Part shown: in pieces, positions 1 to 8,684 of the stretch
Numbering within the stretch: the first letter of the stretch is position 1
Layout of the letters: each line of letters opens with the position of its first letter
Source of the DNA: Burkholderia sp. WSM2230
Lineage (GTDB): Bacteria > Pseudomonadota > Gammaproteobacteria > Burkholderiales > Burkholderiaceae
Assembly (NCBI RefSeq): GCF_000472445.1
Contig: NZ_AXAJ01000002.1
Location: forward strand, 1-64,000
Direction of reading: 5' to 3'
Length of the DNA stretch: 64,000 nt
The notes under the pieces: model-generated
Told to the model about the DNA's origin: nothing
What the model saw: only the letters and a program-made list of their open reading frames with translations
The model's database searches: none
Program-made: the position numbers and the translations under genes

Positions 1-243
1 CTCTTCCGCTTCGAGTTTCCCGAGCGGCCGGGCGCGCTGATGAAGTTCCTTTCGTCGATGGCGCCGGACTGGAACATCAGTCTCTTCCATTACCGGAACC
101 AGGGCGCGGACTACAGCTCGATTCTCGTCGGCATCCAGGTGCCGGAAACCGACAACGCGGAGTTCGACCGCTTCCTCGCGACGCTCGGCTATCCGTATTG
201 GGAAGAGACGCAGAATCCGGTTTATCGGTTGTTTCTTGGCTGA
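1..243 (+). CDS. ilvA: Threonine ammonia-lyase, biosynthetic (C-terminal fragment)
   Basis: The window opens inside this gene; only about the last 80 codons are present, ending at TGA 241-243. The visible part reads as the end of the C-terminal ACT-like regulatory domain of threonine dehydratase: [10 protein letters not shown], then [12 protein letters not shown], then the closing NPVYRLFLG. In the family this domain binds isoleucine (inhibitor) and valine (activator) and controls the PLP-dependent deamination of threonine to 2-oxobutanoate, the first step of isoleucine synthesis. The catalytic half lies outside the window. A short tandem repeat starts just after the stop codon. Confidence 0.9.
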   Translation, partial: LFRFEFPERPGALMKFLSSMAPDWNISLFHYRNQGADYSSILVGIQVPETDNAEFDRFLATLGYPYWEETQNPVYRLFLG

Positions 244-247
244 ACGA

Positions 248-299
248 CTGCAACTACTGCAACTACTGCAACTACTGCAACTACTGCAACTACTGCAAC
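248..299 (+). repeat. 9-bp tandem repeat (CTGCAACTA, about 5.8 copies)
   Basis: Five perfect copies of CTGCAACTA followed by a partial CTGCAAC lie between the ilvA stop and the start of the 5'-nucleotidase gene. The array sits about 20-70 bases before that start codon. The unit is a multiple of three, so it stays open in several frames, but no gene appears to use it. Copy number probably varies between strains. Confidence 0.9.
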
Positions 300-318
300 G
301 AAAACCCGAAACCTGCAG

Positions 319-1221
319 ATGGCTCTTTCGCTTGTCGACAAACTGGTGGTGGCGATCTCGTCGCGCGCGCTCTTCGATTTCGAGGAAGAGAACCGCGTCT
401 ACGAGGAAGGCGATCTTCAGGCATACGAAGCTTTGCAGCGTGCGCGACTGAACGTACCCGCCAAACCCGGCGTCGCCTTCCCGCTGATCCGCAAGCTGCT
501 GGCCTTGAATGCCGGCGGACATCGCGTGGAAGTGGTGATCCTGTCGCGCAGTGATCCAATCAGCGGGCTGCGCGCGTTTCATTCGTGCCGCGAACACGGA
601 CTCGCGATCGAGCGCGGCGTCTTCACGCGCGGACGTGCACCGTTCGCCTATCTGAAGCCGTTGAACGCGTCGCTCTTTCTGTCCGCGAATCAGGACGACG
701 TGCGCGACGCGCTCGCCGCCGGTTTTCCCGCCGCACGCGTGTTGCCGGAATCGGCGAAAATGGCGAGCAAGTACCCGGACGAAATCCGCATTGCTTTCGA
801 CGGCGACGCCGTGCTCTTTTCCGACGAAGCGGAGCGCGTGTTCCAGAAAGACGGCTTGCGGGCCTTCGTCGGCCACGAGATGCACAACAAGGATCTGCCG
901 CTCGCCGACGGGCCGCTCAAGCCTTTGCTCGAAGCGCTTCATCGGCTGCAAAAACTCGCGGATCAAGCCGCGCCGATGCATATTCGTACGGCATTGGTGA
1001 CGGCGCGTTCGGCTCCGGCGCACGAGCGCGCGATCCGAACCCTGATGGCCTGGAACATTGAAATCGACGAAGCGATGTTTCTGGGCGGCTTGGACAAAAG
1101 CGCATTCCTGCGCGAGTTCGAGCCGGACTTTTTCTTCGACGACCAAATTGGCCACTGCGAATCGGCCCGCGTCGTGACGGCGACAGGGCATGTGCTCAGT
1201 GGCATCGTGAATGCATCATGA
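319..1221 (+). CDS. 5'-nucleotidase (cytosolic IA-like family)
   Basis: A 300-residue protein of the cytosolic 5'-nucleotidase IA-like family (PF06189 type), expected to dephosphorylate nucleoside 5'-monophosphates. Recognisable stretches are VVILSRSDP near residue 75, the acidic motif [13 protein letters not shown] near 160, and [11 protein letters not shown] near 270, all typical of this HAD-like family. It is full length. No good Shine-Dalgarno precedes ATG 319 (CCCGAAACCTGCAG), and a 9-bp repeat array lies just upstream, so translation may depend on ilvA or be weak. Its last codon overlaps the queF start (ATGA at 1218-1221), which indicates translational coupling with queF. Substrate preference cannot be read from the sequence. 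Confidence 0.85.
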   Translation: MALSLVDKLVVAISSRALFDFEEENRVYEEGDLQAYEALQRARLNVPAKPGVAFPLIRKLLALNAGGHRVEVVILSRSDPISGLRAFHSCREHGLAIERGVFTRGRAPFAYLKPLNASLFLSANQDDVRDALAAGFPAARVLPESAKMASKYPDEIRIAFDGDAVLFSDEAERVFQKDGLRAFVGHEMHNKDLPLADGPLKPLLEALHRLQKLADQAAPMHIRTALVTARSAPAHERAIRTLMAWNIEIDEAMFLGGLDKSAFLREFEPDFFFDDQIGHCESARVVTATGHVLSGIVNAS

Positions 1222-2042
1222 CACCCGAACAATCTCCGCTGGGTAAGGCCTCTACTTACACCGAACAGTACGACGCTTCGCTGCTCTTTCCGATTGCGCG
1301 CAGCAACGCGCGCGACGCGATCGGCATCGGCGCGCAGTTGCCGTTCTTCGGCACAGACATCTGGAACGCGTATGAATTGTCGTGGCTCAATCAGCGCGGC
1401 AAACCGCAGATCGCGGTCGCCACGTTCTTTGTGCCGGCGGACTCGCCGAACATCGTCGAGTCGAAGTCGTTCAAGCTTTATCTGGGCTCATTTGCGCAGA
1501 CCGCGTTTGAGTCGATCGAAGCTGTGCGCGACACGATCAAGCGCGACGTGTCTGCGTCGTGCGGCTCGACGGTCTCTGTTTATCTGACCGCGCCACACGA
1601 CTTCGGCAAGTTGCAGATGGAAGAATTCGAAGGCACGCCGCTCGACCGGCTGGATCTGGACACGGATATCTACACGCCCGACGCGTCGCTGCTGAAAGCC
1701 GCGCTCGACGAAGCGCCGGTCGAAGAAACGGTGTTCTCGAACCTGCTGAAATCGAACTGCCCGGTTACGGGCCAGCCGGATTGGGGCAGCGTGCAGATTC
1801 ACTACGTCGGGCCGCAGATCGATCACGCGGGCCTCTTGCGCTACATCATCTCGTACCGCAACCACACCGGTTTCCACGAGCAATGCGTCGAAAAGATTTT
1901 TATCGACGTGCAGAAGGCGTGCCGTCCGGTCAAGCTTGCGGTGTATGCGCGCTACACGCGGCGCGGCGGGCTCGACATCAACCCGTTCCGCACCAACTAC
2001 AATCTGCCGATGCCTGACAACATGCGGCTCGCGCGGCAATAA
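1218..2042 (+). CDS. queF: NADPH-dependent 7-cyano-7-deazaguanine reductase (QueF)
   Basis: QueF reduces the nitrile of preQ0 to the amine of preQ1 with two NADPH, a step in queuosine tRNA modification. At 274 residues it is the long, bimodular form known from Escherichia coli, with two tunnelling-fold halves. The catalytic cysteine is Cys181 in [12 protein letters not shown], and the conserved aspartate is Asp188 in the same motif. The ESKSFKLYL motif, which marks the QueF family, is near residue 83. The start overlaps the end of the nucleotidase gene by four bases. The gene converges on ridA, with a strong hairpin between them. Confidence 0.96.
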   Translation: MTPEQSPLGKASTYTEQYDASLLFPIARSNARDAIGIGAQLPFFGTDIWNAYELSWLNQRGKPQIAVATFFVPADSPNIVESKSFKLYLGSFAQTAFESIEAVRDTIKRDVSASCGSTVSVYLTAPHDFGKLQMEEFEGTPLDRLDLDTDIYTPDASLLKAALDEAPVEETVFSNLLKSNCPVTGQPDWGSVQIHYVGPQIDHAGLLRYIISYRNHTGFHEQCVEKIFIDVQKACRPVKLAVYARYTRRGGLDINPFRTNYNLPMPDNMRLARQ

Positions 2043-2072
2043 GTCCCCAGGCACCAGCAGGCATTCAGGTTA

Positions 2073-2105
2073 TCGCCGCGGACATTTGCCTACGTCCCGC
2101 GGCGA
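2073..2105. terminator. Hairpin between converging queF and ridA
   Basis: TCGCCGCGG at 2073-2081 pairs perfectly with CCGCGGCGA at 2097-2105. The loop can extend the stem by a further GAC/GTC pairing around one bulge. No T-run follows on either strand, so it is not a classic intrinsic terminator. Its place between two converging genes suggests a bidirectional stop or transcript-stabilising structure. Confidence 0.5.
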
Positions 2106-2118
2106 ACGCTCAAGCATC

Positions 2119-2505
2119 TCAGGCCGCCGGCTTCTTGTAGGCGACGCAATCCACTTCGACCTTGCAGTCGATCACCATCGACGAAACGACGCACGCGCGC
2201 GCCGGCGGATTGTCGCCGAAGTATTCGCGGAACACCTTGTTGAACGACGCGAAGTCACGCGGATCGTCGAGCCATACGCCGCAGCGGACCACGTGCTCCG
2301 CGCCGTAGCCGGCTTCCTTCAGGATCGCGAACACGTTCTGGATGGCCTTGTGCGATTGTTCGACGATGCCGCCGTTGATCACCTCGCCGTTTTCCATCGG
2401 CGTCTGCCCCGACACGAAAAGCCAGCCGTCGGCTTCCACCGCACGCGCAAACGGCATGTGCTGACCGCCCGTTCCCTTTCCGCCTTCAACGCCATATCGC
2501 TTCAT
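2119..2505 (-). CDS. RidA family enamine/imine deaminase
   Basis: A 128-residue YjgF/YER057c/UK114 protein. RidA enzymes hydrolyse reactive enamine/imine intermediates released by PLP enzymes to the 2-oxo acid and ammonia. The conserved arginine that holds the substrate carboxylate is Arg103 (PARACVV), and the family signature VDCVAYKK closes the protein. ATG 2505 is chosen because GAGGAG lies about 8 bases upstream; a longer frame to 2541 lacks this. It lies just downstream of the D-aminoacylase gene on the same strand and near a PLP deaminase whose imine product is the kind of substrate RidA clears, which supports a role in D-amino-acid breakdown. Confidence 0.88.
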   Translation of the reverse strand: MKRYGVEGGKGTGGQHMPFARAVEADGWLFVSGQTPMENGEVINGGIVEQSHKAIQNVFAILKEAGYGAEHVVRCGVWLDDPRDFASFNKVFREYFGDNPPARACVVSSMVIDCKVEVDCVAYKKPAA

Positions 2506-2593
2506 CGTTACACTCCTCAAAGTTGAGGCGCGCGCGGACATCGAGCCGCGCGTGCCTTGATAGACAGATCGCCAGGCCGGTTAGCCCGGTTAA

Positions 2594-4075
2594 TCAGAAT
2601 GCGCCGTGCGCGTCGCCTTTCGACGCCGCGCCGCGCGCCACGAAATGTCCGGCGCGCTCGCCCGTCACTTCGCCGTTGCGGTATGACAGCACGCCGTTCA
2701 CCCACACGGCGTCGATGCCGTCGGCCGCCTGTTGCGGTTGCTCGAACGTCGCGGCGTCGCGCACTTTCGCCGGATCAAACAGCACGAGGTCGGCGTGATA
2801 GCCGATATGCACCTCCCCGCGTTGCACGAGGCCAAAGCGTCGCGCGGACAGGCTCGTCATCTTGCGCACGGCTTCCTCGAGCGGCAGCAAGCCGGCGTCG
2901 CGTGCATAGTGGCCGAGCACGCGCGGAAACGCGCCCCACAAACGCGGATGCGGCAGCGGATCGTTCGGCAAGCCGTCCGAGCCGACCATGGTCGCGGGAT
3001 GCGACAGGATGCGCCGCACGTCGTCTTCGGACATGTTGTGATACACCGCGCCCGCCGGCTGCAGGCGCTTGCCCGCTTCCTGCTGCGTGACGCCCCATTC
3101 GGCGGCAATGTCCTTGACGAGCTTGCCGGCCATTTCCGGATGCGGCTCGGACCACGTGATCGTGATGTCGATGTCGCCCGTGACCTGCTTCAGATCGAGC
3201 GTCGACGAACTGCGGTTGTACGGATAGCAGTCGCAACCAATGGGCTGCATGCGCCGCGCGCCTTCGAGCGAGTCCAGCACTTCGACGCTGCGCCCCCAGT
3301 TCGACGGCCCCGCGCATTTGAGGTGCGAGATGATGACCGGCACGCGCGCGTGACGGCCCACGCGATACGCTTCGTCCATTGCGTCGAGAATTGCGTCGAA
3401 TTCGGTGCGCATGTGCGTGGTGTAAAGCGCGCCCGCGGCGGCGAGCGGTTCGGCAAGCGCCATCACTTCTTCGGTGGGCGCGGCGAAGGCCGAACCGTAG
3501 GCGAGTCCCGAACTCAGGCCGAGCGCACCGTTCGCGAGCGCCTCTTCAAGCTGCGCGCGCATGCCTTCTATTTCCTGCGGCGTGGCCGCACGGTCGAGGC
3601 GGTCCATCTGATTGTTGCGCAAGGCAGTGTGCCCGATCAGCGCGCCCACGTTCACCGCCGGACGGGCGGCGTTCACGGCCTTCACGTAATCCGCGAAAGT
3701 CGGGTATTGAAACGCGTCGCGCTCGCCGAGCAGATTCATCGGATCGGGCGGATCGCCCTTCAGCGCAACCGGCGACGCGCTAATGCCGCAGTTGCCCACA
3801 ATCACCGTCGTGACGCCTTGCGTGATTTTCGGCAGCATTTGCGGCGAGCGGATCACATGCGTGTCGTCGTGTGTGTGAACGTCGATGAAGCCCGGCGCGA
3901 GCGCCCGGCCCTCGGCCTCGATCACGTCCTCGGCGAGCCAGTTCGACAGATTGCCGATGGCGACGATGCGCCCGTCGCGGATCGCCACATCGCGCTCGAC
4001 AGGCGGCGCGCCCGTGCCGTCATACAGTTGCGCGCCGACGATCAAAGTGTCGGCGGCTTCGGGATGCGAGTGCAT
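2594..4075 (-). CDS. N-acyl-D-amino-acid deacylase (D-aminoacylase)
   Basis: A 493-residue amidohydrolase-superfamily enzyme that removes the acyl group from N-acyl-D-amino acids, releasing the free D-amino acid. Metal-site residues are visible: His67 and His69 in DVHTHDD, Cys96 in VGNCGIS (the zinc-bridging cysteine typical of D-aminoacylases), a histidine in TTHMRTE, one in ISHLKC, and the aspartate in MVGSDGLPND. Length matches the family. It is followed by ridA after 88 bases, and its start is 14 bases from the stop of the upstream rpiR-type gene, so rpiR, deacylase and ridA look like one minus-strand operon opposite the D-amino-acid deaminase. The acyl and side-chain specificity is not evident. 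Confidence 0.92.
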   Translation of the reverse strand: MHSHPEAADTLIVGAQLYDGTGAPPVERDVAIRDGRIVAIGNLSNWLAEDVIEAEGRALAPGFIDVHTHDDTHVIRSPQMLPKITQGVTTVIVGNCGISASPVALKGDPPDPMNLLGERDAFQYPTFADYVKAVNAARPAVNVGALIGHTALRNNQMDRLDRAATPQEIEGMRAQLEEALANGALGLSSGLAYGSAFAAPTEEVMALAEPLAAAGALYTTHMRTEFDAILDAMDEAYRVGRHARVPVIISHLKCAGPSNWGRSVEVLDSLEGARRMQPIGCDCYPYNRSSSTLDLKQVTGDIDITITWSEPHPEMAGKLVKDIAAEWGVTQQEAGKRLQPAGAVYHNMSEDDVRRILSHPATMVGSDGLPNDPLPHPRLWGAFPRVLGHYARDAGLLPLEEAVRKMTSLSARRFGLVQRGEVHIGYHADLVLFDPAKVRDAATFEQPQQAADGIDAVWVNGVLSYRNGEVTGERAGHFVARGAASKGDAHGAF

Positions 4076-4089
4076 GGATCAGTCTCCTA

Positions 4090-4980
4090 TCAGTCACCCA
4101 ACGGTTGTCGATCGCCGCCGCCACGGTGCGTGTCGAGCGCGTGCTTCATGCGGCGCAGCAATTCGCGGCTCTCGTCACCCTGACTGACGGCAAGTTCGGT
4201 GACGAGCACATCGAGCGCCAACATCATCGCGTAGCGCGACGACGAAGGCTTGTAAATAAAGTCTGTCTCAAAGGCGACAATCGGGATCACCCAGTTGGCG
4301 AGTCTCGCGAGCGGCGACGCGGGCGCGGTCAGCGCGATCACCGTCGCGCCGTAGCTGCGCGCGATCTTGCAGTTCTCCACCATCTCTGGCACGCGGCCCG
4401 TGGTGGACAACGCGATCAGCACCGTGTCGCGCGATACAGTGCTCGCGACCATGCGCTGCAACAAGCCGTCCTGGTACGTGGCCACGGGCCGGCCCAGGCG
4501 CACAAGACGGAAACGCATTTCGTCGGCGAGCGCGGTCGAACCGCCGCCCATGCCGAACACGTAGATCATGCGCGCGCCGCGCAGTGCGGCAGCCGCTTCG
4601 GCTAGCGGCGCCTGGCGCAGCAGTTGATGATTGTGCGCAAGCGCTGTCTGCAATTCGTCGAATACGCGCGTCGCGATGTGCTCGGGCGCGTCGCCGGGCG
4701 CGCCCGTCTGCAAGAACCGCTGCCCGACCGCCGCGGCCTGCGCGAGCCGCAGCTTCAATTCGCGGACGTCGCGGCAGCCCACCGCCTTCGCAAAGCGCGT
4801 GACCGTCGCGACGCTTACCTGCGCCTGCTCCGCCAGCGCGCCGATGCTGGCGCGCGACGCGCCCGTCAGATCGTCCAGAATCAGCGCGGCCACCTTGCGT
4901 TCGGCCGAGCGCAGCTCCGGCGCACACTCTGCAATGCGCGCGACGATGTCGAAAGTCAGCGGTTCGGCGGTGGAGTTCAT
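4090..4980 (-). CDS. MurR/RpiR family transcriptional regulator
   Basis: An N-terminal RpiR-type helix-turn-helix (about residues 10-85; SERKVAALILDD-like RSAERKVAALI and QAQVSVATVTRFAKAVGC) is followed by a SIS sugar-isomerase-fold effector domain (VFGMGGGSTALADEM, LIALSTTGRVPEMV). Such proteins sense a metabolite and repress or activate an adjacent catabolic operon. The frame is open to 5043, but ATG 4980 (MNSTAEP) is preferred because two candidate operator copies lie at 5018-5059 and would otherwise be coding; the Shine-Dalgarno is weak at every option. It sits between the D-aminoacylase gene and the divergent D-amino-acid deaminase and probably controls both. Confidence 0.88.
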   Translation of the reverse strand: MNSTAEPLTFDIVARIAECAPELRSAERKVAALILDDLTGASRASIGALAEQAQVSVATVTRFAKAVGCRDVRELKLRLAQAAAVGQRFLQTGAPGDAPEHIATRVFDELQTALAHNHQLLRQAPLAEAAAALRGARMIYVFGMGGGSTALADEMRFRLVRLGRPVATYQDGLLQRMVASTVSRDTVLIALSTTGRVPEMVENCKIARSYGATVIALTAPASPLARLANWVIPIVAFETDFIYKPSSSRYAMMLALDVLVTELAVSQGDESRELLRRMKHALDTHRGGGDRQPLGD

Positions 4981-5017
4981 GCTGCTCGTGCCCGGCGGGG
5001 CTCCTGGCAAAATCATG

Positions 5018-5059
5018 GTACTAAATAACATTTCTGCGCCCATCGTACTTTCGGTAACA
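5018..5059. promoter_or_regulatory. Paired candidate operators for the RpiR regulator
   Basis: Two related elements occupy the divergent intergenic region: GTACTAAATAACA (5018-5030) and GTACTTTCGGTAACA (5045-5059). Read on the minus strand both have the form TGTTA-gap-AGTAC. The word CATGGTA also occurs next to each (5014-5020 and 5058-5064). Their position between rpiR and the deaminase gene, where RpiR proteins usually bind, makes them likely operators. This is inference from position and repetition. Confidence 0.5.
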
Positions 5060-5108
5060 TGGTAAAGTCAACTTCGCTGCAATTTAACCGGACGATGGAG
5101 CAGGAGAC

Positions 5109-6401
5109 ATGAAAGTTACAAACTATCAGGGCGCAACGATTGATCCTTATAGCAAGGGCTTGGGCATGGTTCCGGGCACGAGCATTCAGCTCACCGACGC
5201 GGCGCGTCTGGAATGGAATCTGTTAAACGAAGACGTCAGTCTGCCCGCCGCCGTGCTCTATGCGGATCGCGTGGAACACAACCTGAAATGGATGCAGGCA
5301 TTCGTCGCCGAATACGGAGTCAAGCTCGCGCCCCACGGCAAGACGACGATGGCGCCGCAACTGTTCCGCCGTCAGCTGGAAACCGGTGCGTGGGGCATTA
5401 CGCTCGCCACCGCGCACCAGGTGCGCGCGGCTTATCACGGCGGCGTCTCGCGTGTGTTGATGGCCAATCAGCTGGTGGGCCGCCGCAACATGATGATGGT
5501 CGCCGAGTTGCTCAGCGATCCGGATTTCGAGTTCTTCTGTCTCGTCGATTCAGTGGAAGGCGTCGAGCAATTGGGACGTTTTTTCACGTCGGTGAAGAAG
5601 CCGTTGCAGGTGCTGCTCGAACTGGGCGTGCCTGGCGGGCGCACCGGCGTACGCGACGAAGCGCAACGCAATGCAGTGCTCGAAGCGATTGGCCGCTATC
5701 CCGGCGTGCTGAAGCTCGCGGGCGTCGAATTGTATGAAGGCGTGCTGAAAGAAGAGCACGAGGTGCGCGAGTTCCTGCAAAGCGCGGTTGCGGTTACGCG
5801 CGCGCTCATCGACGAAGGACGCTTCGACCGCACACCGGCGATCCTCTCCGGCGCAGGTTCGGCATGGTATGACGTGGTCGCGGAGGAATTCGTGAAGGCG
5901 TCGGAGACCGGCAAGGTCGAGGTCGTGTTGCGCCCCGGCTGCTACCTGACGCATGACGTCGGCATTTATCGCAAGGCGCAGACGGATATCTTCGCGCGCA
6001 ATCCTGTCGCGAGGAAAATGGGCGAAGGGCTCTTGCCCGCGCTGCAATTGTGGGCCTATGTGCAGTCCATTCCGGAGCCGGATCGCGCGATCATCGGCCT
6101 CGGCAAGCGCGACTCTGCATTCGACGCGGGCTTGCCGGAGCCGGCGCGCCATTATCGGCCGGGCCAGGAAGGAGAAAGCCATCAGGCGCCGCGCGACATC
6201 GCCCCGAGCGAAGGCTGGGAAATCTTCGGCTTGATGGATCAGCACGCGTATATGCGGATTCCCGCGGGCGCCGATCTGAAGGTGGGCGACATGATCGCGT
6301 TCGACATCTCGCACCCGTGTCTCACATTCGACAAGTGGCGTCAGGTGCTGGTGCTGGATCCGGCTTATCGGGTGACCGAGGTTATCGAAACCTTCTTCTG
6401 A
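5109..6401 (+). CDS. PLP-dependent D-amino-acid deaminase (DSD1 / D-threonine aldolase-like)
   Basis: A 430-residue fold-type III PLP protein with an alanine-racemase-like N-terminal barrel. Lys78 in LAPHGKTTMAP is the expected Schiff-base lysine. The C-terminal domain ends with HPCLTFDKW, the His/Cys pair that binds a divalent metal in D-serine dehydratase-like enzymes. The family converts D-amino acids such as D-serine or D-threonine to the 2-oxo acid and ammonia, or cleaves beta-hydroxy-D-amino acids. AGGAG precedes the ATG. It is divergent from rpiR and the D-aminoacylase operon, whose product (free D-amino acid) it would consume. Whether it acts as a dehydratase/deaminase or an aldolase is not settled by sequence. 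Confidence 0.85.
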   Translation: MKVTNYQGATIDPYSKGLGMVPGTSIQLTDAARLEWNLLNEDVSLPAAVLYADRVEHNLKWMQAFVAEYGVKLAPHGKTTMAPQLFRRQLETGAWGITLATAHQVRAAYHGGVSRVLMANQLVGRRNMMMVAELLSDPDFEFFCLVDSVEGVEQLGRFFTSVKKPLQVLLELGVPGGRTGVRDEAQRNAVLEAIGRYPGVLKLAGVELYEGVLKEEHEVREFLQSAVAVTRALIDEGRFDRTPAILSGAGSAWYDVVAEEFVKASETGKVEVVLRPGCYLTHDVGIYRKAQTDIFARNPVARKMGEGLLPALQLWAYVQSIPEPDRAIIGLGKRDSAFDAGLPEPARHYRPGQEGESHQAPRDIAPSEGWEIFGLMDQHAYMRIPAGADLKVGDMIAFDISHPCLTFDKWRQVLVLDPAYRVTEVIETFF

Positions 6402-6430
6402 TTGTCGACGAGCCGCGGGCGCGCGGGCGT

Positions 6431-6922
6431 TCAGCGCTCCGCGCGTGAGCCTTCAGCCGCAGCCTCAACGGGCGTTTCCCCGGCGTTCGCCGTCGACGCA
6501 ACTTCGCCGATTCTTGTCTCCAGCATTTTCAACGCTCCTGACAACGCGCTCAGCGCGTCGTCAGGCAGCGCGGCCACCGTGTCGCGCAGAAAGGCGTTGC
6601 GGCGCGGCAGGCTTGCTTCGGTCGCGGACAAGCCCGCTTCGGTCAGGCGCACATTGGTCACGCGGTTATCGCGCGAGTCCATGCTGCGCGCAATCCAGCC
6701 CAATGCTTCGAGCGCTTTCAACTGGCGCGTCAAGGCGCCGGGGTCCACGCGCAATTGTTCGACGAGCCGCTTCTGCGACGACTCGCCGGCCTGCTCATGC
6801 AGCGCGAGCATGATGCGCCAGCGCGGCAACGGATGACCCACCTGGGCCTCGAACGCCGACATGAACGCCCGGTACGTGCGGCCGAATTGCTGCATGACGG
6901 CGACGCGGTCCTGTTCTTCCAT
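6431..6922 (-). CDS. MarR family transcriptional regulator
   Basis: A 163-residue winged-helix regulator. QKRLVEQLRVDPGALTRQLKALEALGW is the DNA-recognition region and SMDSRDNRVTNVRLTEAG the wing (DxRDxR signature). ATG 6922 (MEEQDRV) is chosen because it lies 29 bases beyond the stop of the efflux-pump gene; the frame stays open further upstream but would run into that gene. It is the downstream partner of the EmrB-type transporter on the minus strand, a common efflux-plus-repressor pairing. A perfect 12-bp palindrome at 8565-8576 is the probable operator. Confidence 0.88.
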   Translation of the reverse strand: MEEQDRVAVMQQFGRTYRAFMSAFEAQVGHPLPRWRIMLALHEQAGESSQKRLVEQLRVDPGALTRQLKALEALGWIARSMDSRDNRVTNVRLTEAGLSATEASLPRRNAFLRDTVAALPDDALSALSGALKMLETRIGEVASTANAGETPVEAAAEGSRAER

Positions 6923-6951
6923 GATGGTTCTATAACGCTGAAAAACGAAAA

Positions 6952-8547
6952 TCAGTCCGCATGAATCACCGGCTCGAGCTTGCGCTGGAGCTTGATCGGC
7001 GGAACACGGCGGCTTTGCCATACCGACACGACAGCGATAACGGCCGCCATCGCAAGACCAAAGTGGATCGCCGCGACGAGCGTCTCGCGCGCGGTCTCCA
7101 GAAGCATCGCGCCATTATGGCCGGCCTGTGCCAGTTCGCCGAGCAGGCTTGCTTGTGCTTCGTGGTTGATAAGGATCTGCGGATCGCTGAGATCGCCGAA
7201 CCATTGCGAGGCGCGCTCGTTTTCCAGCGCGCTGCGCACGCCGCTCGCGTACATATGGCTGACGAGCGTTCCGGTGAGCGCGGTGCCGATCATGCCGCCG
7301 ATCATCCGCAGCGACTGGAGCAGCGCCGTTGCAATGCCGAGATGCTCGCGGCCGGCCGTCTGCTGCGCGAAGATGGTGAGATTCGGCATGACGAAACCGA
7401 GGCCAAGCCCGCCCACCACCATGAACGACATGAGCAGCCAATGCGGCATGGAACGCGTGGCGATCACCACGCCGACGCACGCAAGCGCGAGAAGCGCGAA
7501 GCCGACATACAGCATCAGATTCGGATTGCGCACACGCGACACCACGCGGCCGTTCGCGATACTGCCGATCGTAATGAACACGACGAGCGGCGTGATGACC
7601 ACGCCCGCTTCCTTGGGCGACATGCCAAACCCGCCCTGGAACAGCAGCGGCGCATAAAACAGCAGCGAGAACATCGTGAAGCCGCCGAGCACCGCCAATG
7701 TGAAAAGCGCGGCGAGACTCCGGTTGCGGAACATGTCCACGGGAAGGATTGCTGTCGGGCAACGCTTTTCCCACTGCCACAGCGCATATGCCGAAGCGAC
7801 GCTCAGCACGAGCAACGCGCATGCGCCGAATGTCAGCCCATGCTTGGGCAGCAATTCGACGAACAACTGCAGCGAGCCGAGCGCCACCGCGATCAGCGCG
7901 GCGCCGGGCCAGTCTAGCCGCATCTTGCCTTCATGCTCGACATGCCGCAGATGCGGCAGAAACCGCCAGACGAAAAACAGCGACAGCATGCCGACCGGCA
8001 GATTGACGTAGAAGACGGAGCGCCAGCCGTAGTACTGGGTCAGAAAACCGCCCAGCGACGGCCCGACCGCGTTGGCAATGCCGAACGCCGAACTCATCAG
8101 CACCTGCCAGCGCAGACGCACGACGGAATCCGGGAAAAGGTCTGGAATGCAGGCAAACGCGGTGCCGACCAGCATGCCGCCGCCAATGCCTTGCAGGCCG
8201 CGCGCGAGCACCAGAAACAGCATGTTATCGGCGACGCCGCACAGCACGGACGCGCCCGTGAACACCACAATAGACGCGATCACGAACGGCTTGCGTCCGT
8301 AGTAGTCGCCGAGGCGCCCGAAGATTGGCACGGTGATCACCGAGGTCAGCAGGTACGACGTGGCGACCCACGCGTACAACTCGAAGCCCTTCAGCTCGGC
8401 GACGATGGTGGGCAGCGCGGTGCCAACCACCGTCTGGTCGAGCGCGACCAGCATGGTGACGAAGGAGATGCCGAGCATCGCGAGCAGCGATTCCCGGAAC
8501 GGCAAGACTTGCCCACTCGAATGATGGGCGGCGGTATGGACAGCCAT
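6952..8547 (-). CDS. DHA2 family (EmrB/QacA-type) MFS multidrug efflux transporter
   Basis: About 531 residues, with the 14-helix plan of the drug:H+ antiporter-2 family. Motif A is present as GRLGDYYGRKP after helix 2, and motif D1-like VALDQTVVGTALPTIV lies in helix 1. It should export hydrophobic toxicants across the inner membrane. The frame is open to 8709, but ATG 8547 (MAVHTAAHH) is chosen because it leaves a normal short N-terminus and places a MarR-like palindrome upstream instead of in the coding region; ATGs at 8592 and 8601 remain possible, and none has a strong Shine-Dalgarno. It is followed by its presumed repressor gene after 29 bases. Confidence 0.88.
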   Translation of the reverse strand: MAVHTAAHHSSGQVLPFRESLLAMLGISFVTMLVALDQTVVGTALPTIVAELKGFELYAWVATSYLLTSVITVPIFGRLGDYYGRKPFVIASIVVFTGASVLCGVADNMLFLVLARGLQGIGGGMLVGTAFACIPDLFPDSVVRLRWQVLMSSAFGIANAVGPSLGGFLTQYYGWRSVFYVNLPVGMLSLFFVWRFLPHLRHVEHEGKMRLDWPGAALIAVALGSLQLFVELLPKHGLTFGACALLVLSVASAYALWQWEKRCPTAILPVDMFRNRSLAALFTLAVLGGFTMFSLLFYAPLLFQGGFGMSPKEAGVVITPLVVFITIGSIANGRVVSRVRNPNLMLYVGFALLALACVGVVIATRSMPHWLLMSFMVVGGLGLGFVMPNLTIFAQQTAGREHLGIATALLQSLRMIGGMIGTALTGTLVSHMYASGVRSALENERASQWFGDLSDPQILINHEAQASLLGELAQAGHNGAMLLETARETLVAAIHFGLAMAAVIAVVSVWQSRRVPPIKLQRKLEPVIHAD

Positions 8548-8564
8548 TTTTGATATAGCAACAG

Positions 8565-8576
8565 TTGACGCGTCAA
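8565..8576. promoter_or_regulatory. Palindromic MarR-type operator TTGACGCGTCAA
   Basis: A perfect 12-bp inverted repeat lies 18 bases upstream of the preferred start of the efflux gene and about 110 bases before the divergent EcsC gene. MarR-family proteins bind short palindromes of this TTGA-TCAA kind over promoters, and the repressor gene is the next one in the operon. The left arm also resembles a -35 element (TTGACG), so binding would block transcription. Confidence 0.6.
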
Positions 8577-8684
8577 ACGATTCGGGAATCATATCATGCA
8601 TGGGCGCTCTAAGCAGGGCGTCGAGTGGCCGGGCCATGGCCGTATCGACCGGGGAAAGCACATCGAAGGACGCCAGGGAGGCAC

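Noticed and set aside
198..554. Plus-strand frame with Asn-Tyr-Cys repeats over the 9-bp array
   Set aside because: It overlaps ilvA and the 5'-nucleotidase gene in another frame and has no family-like sequence.
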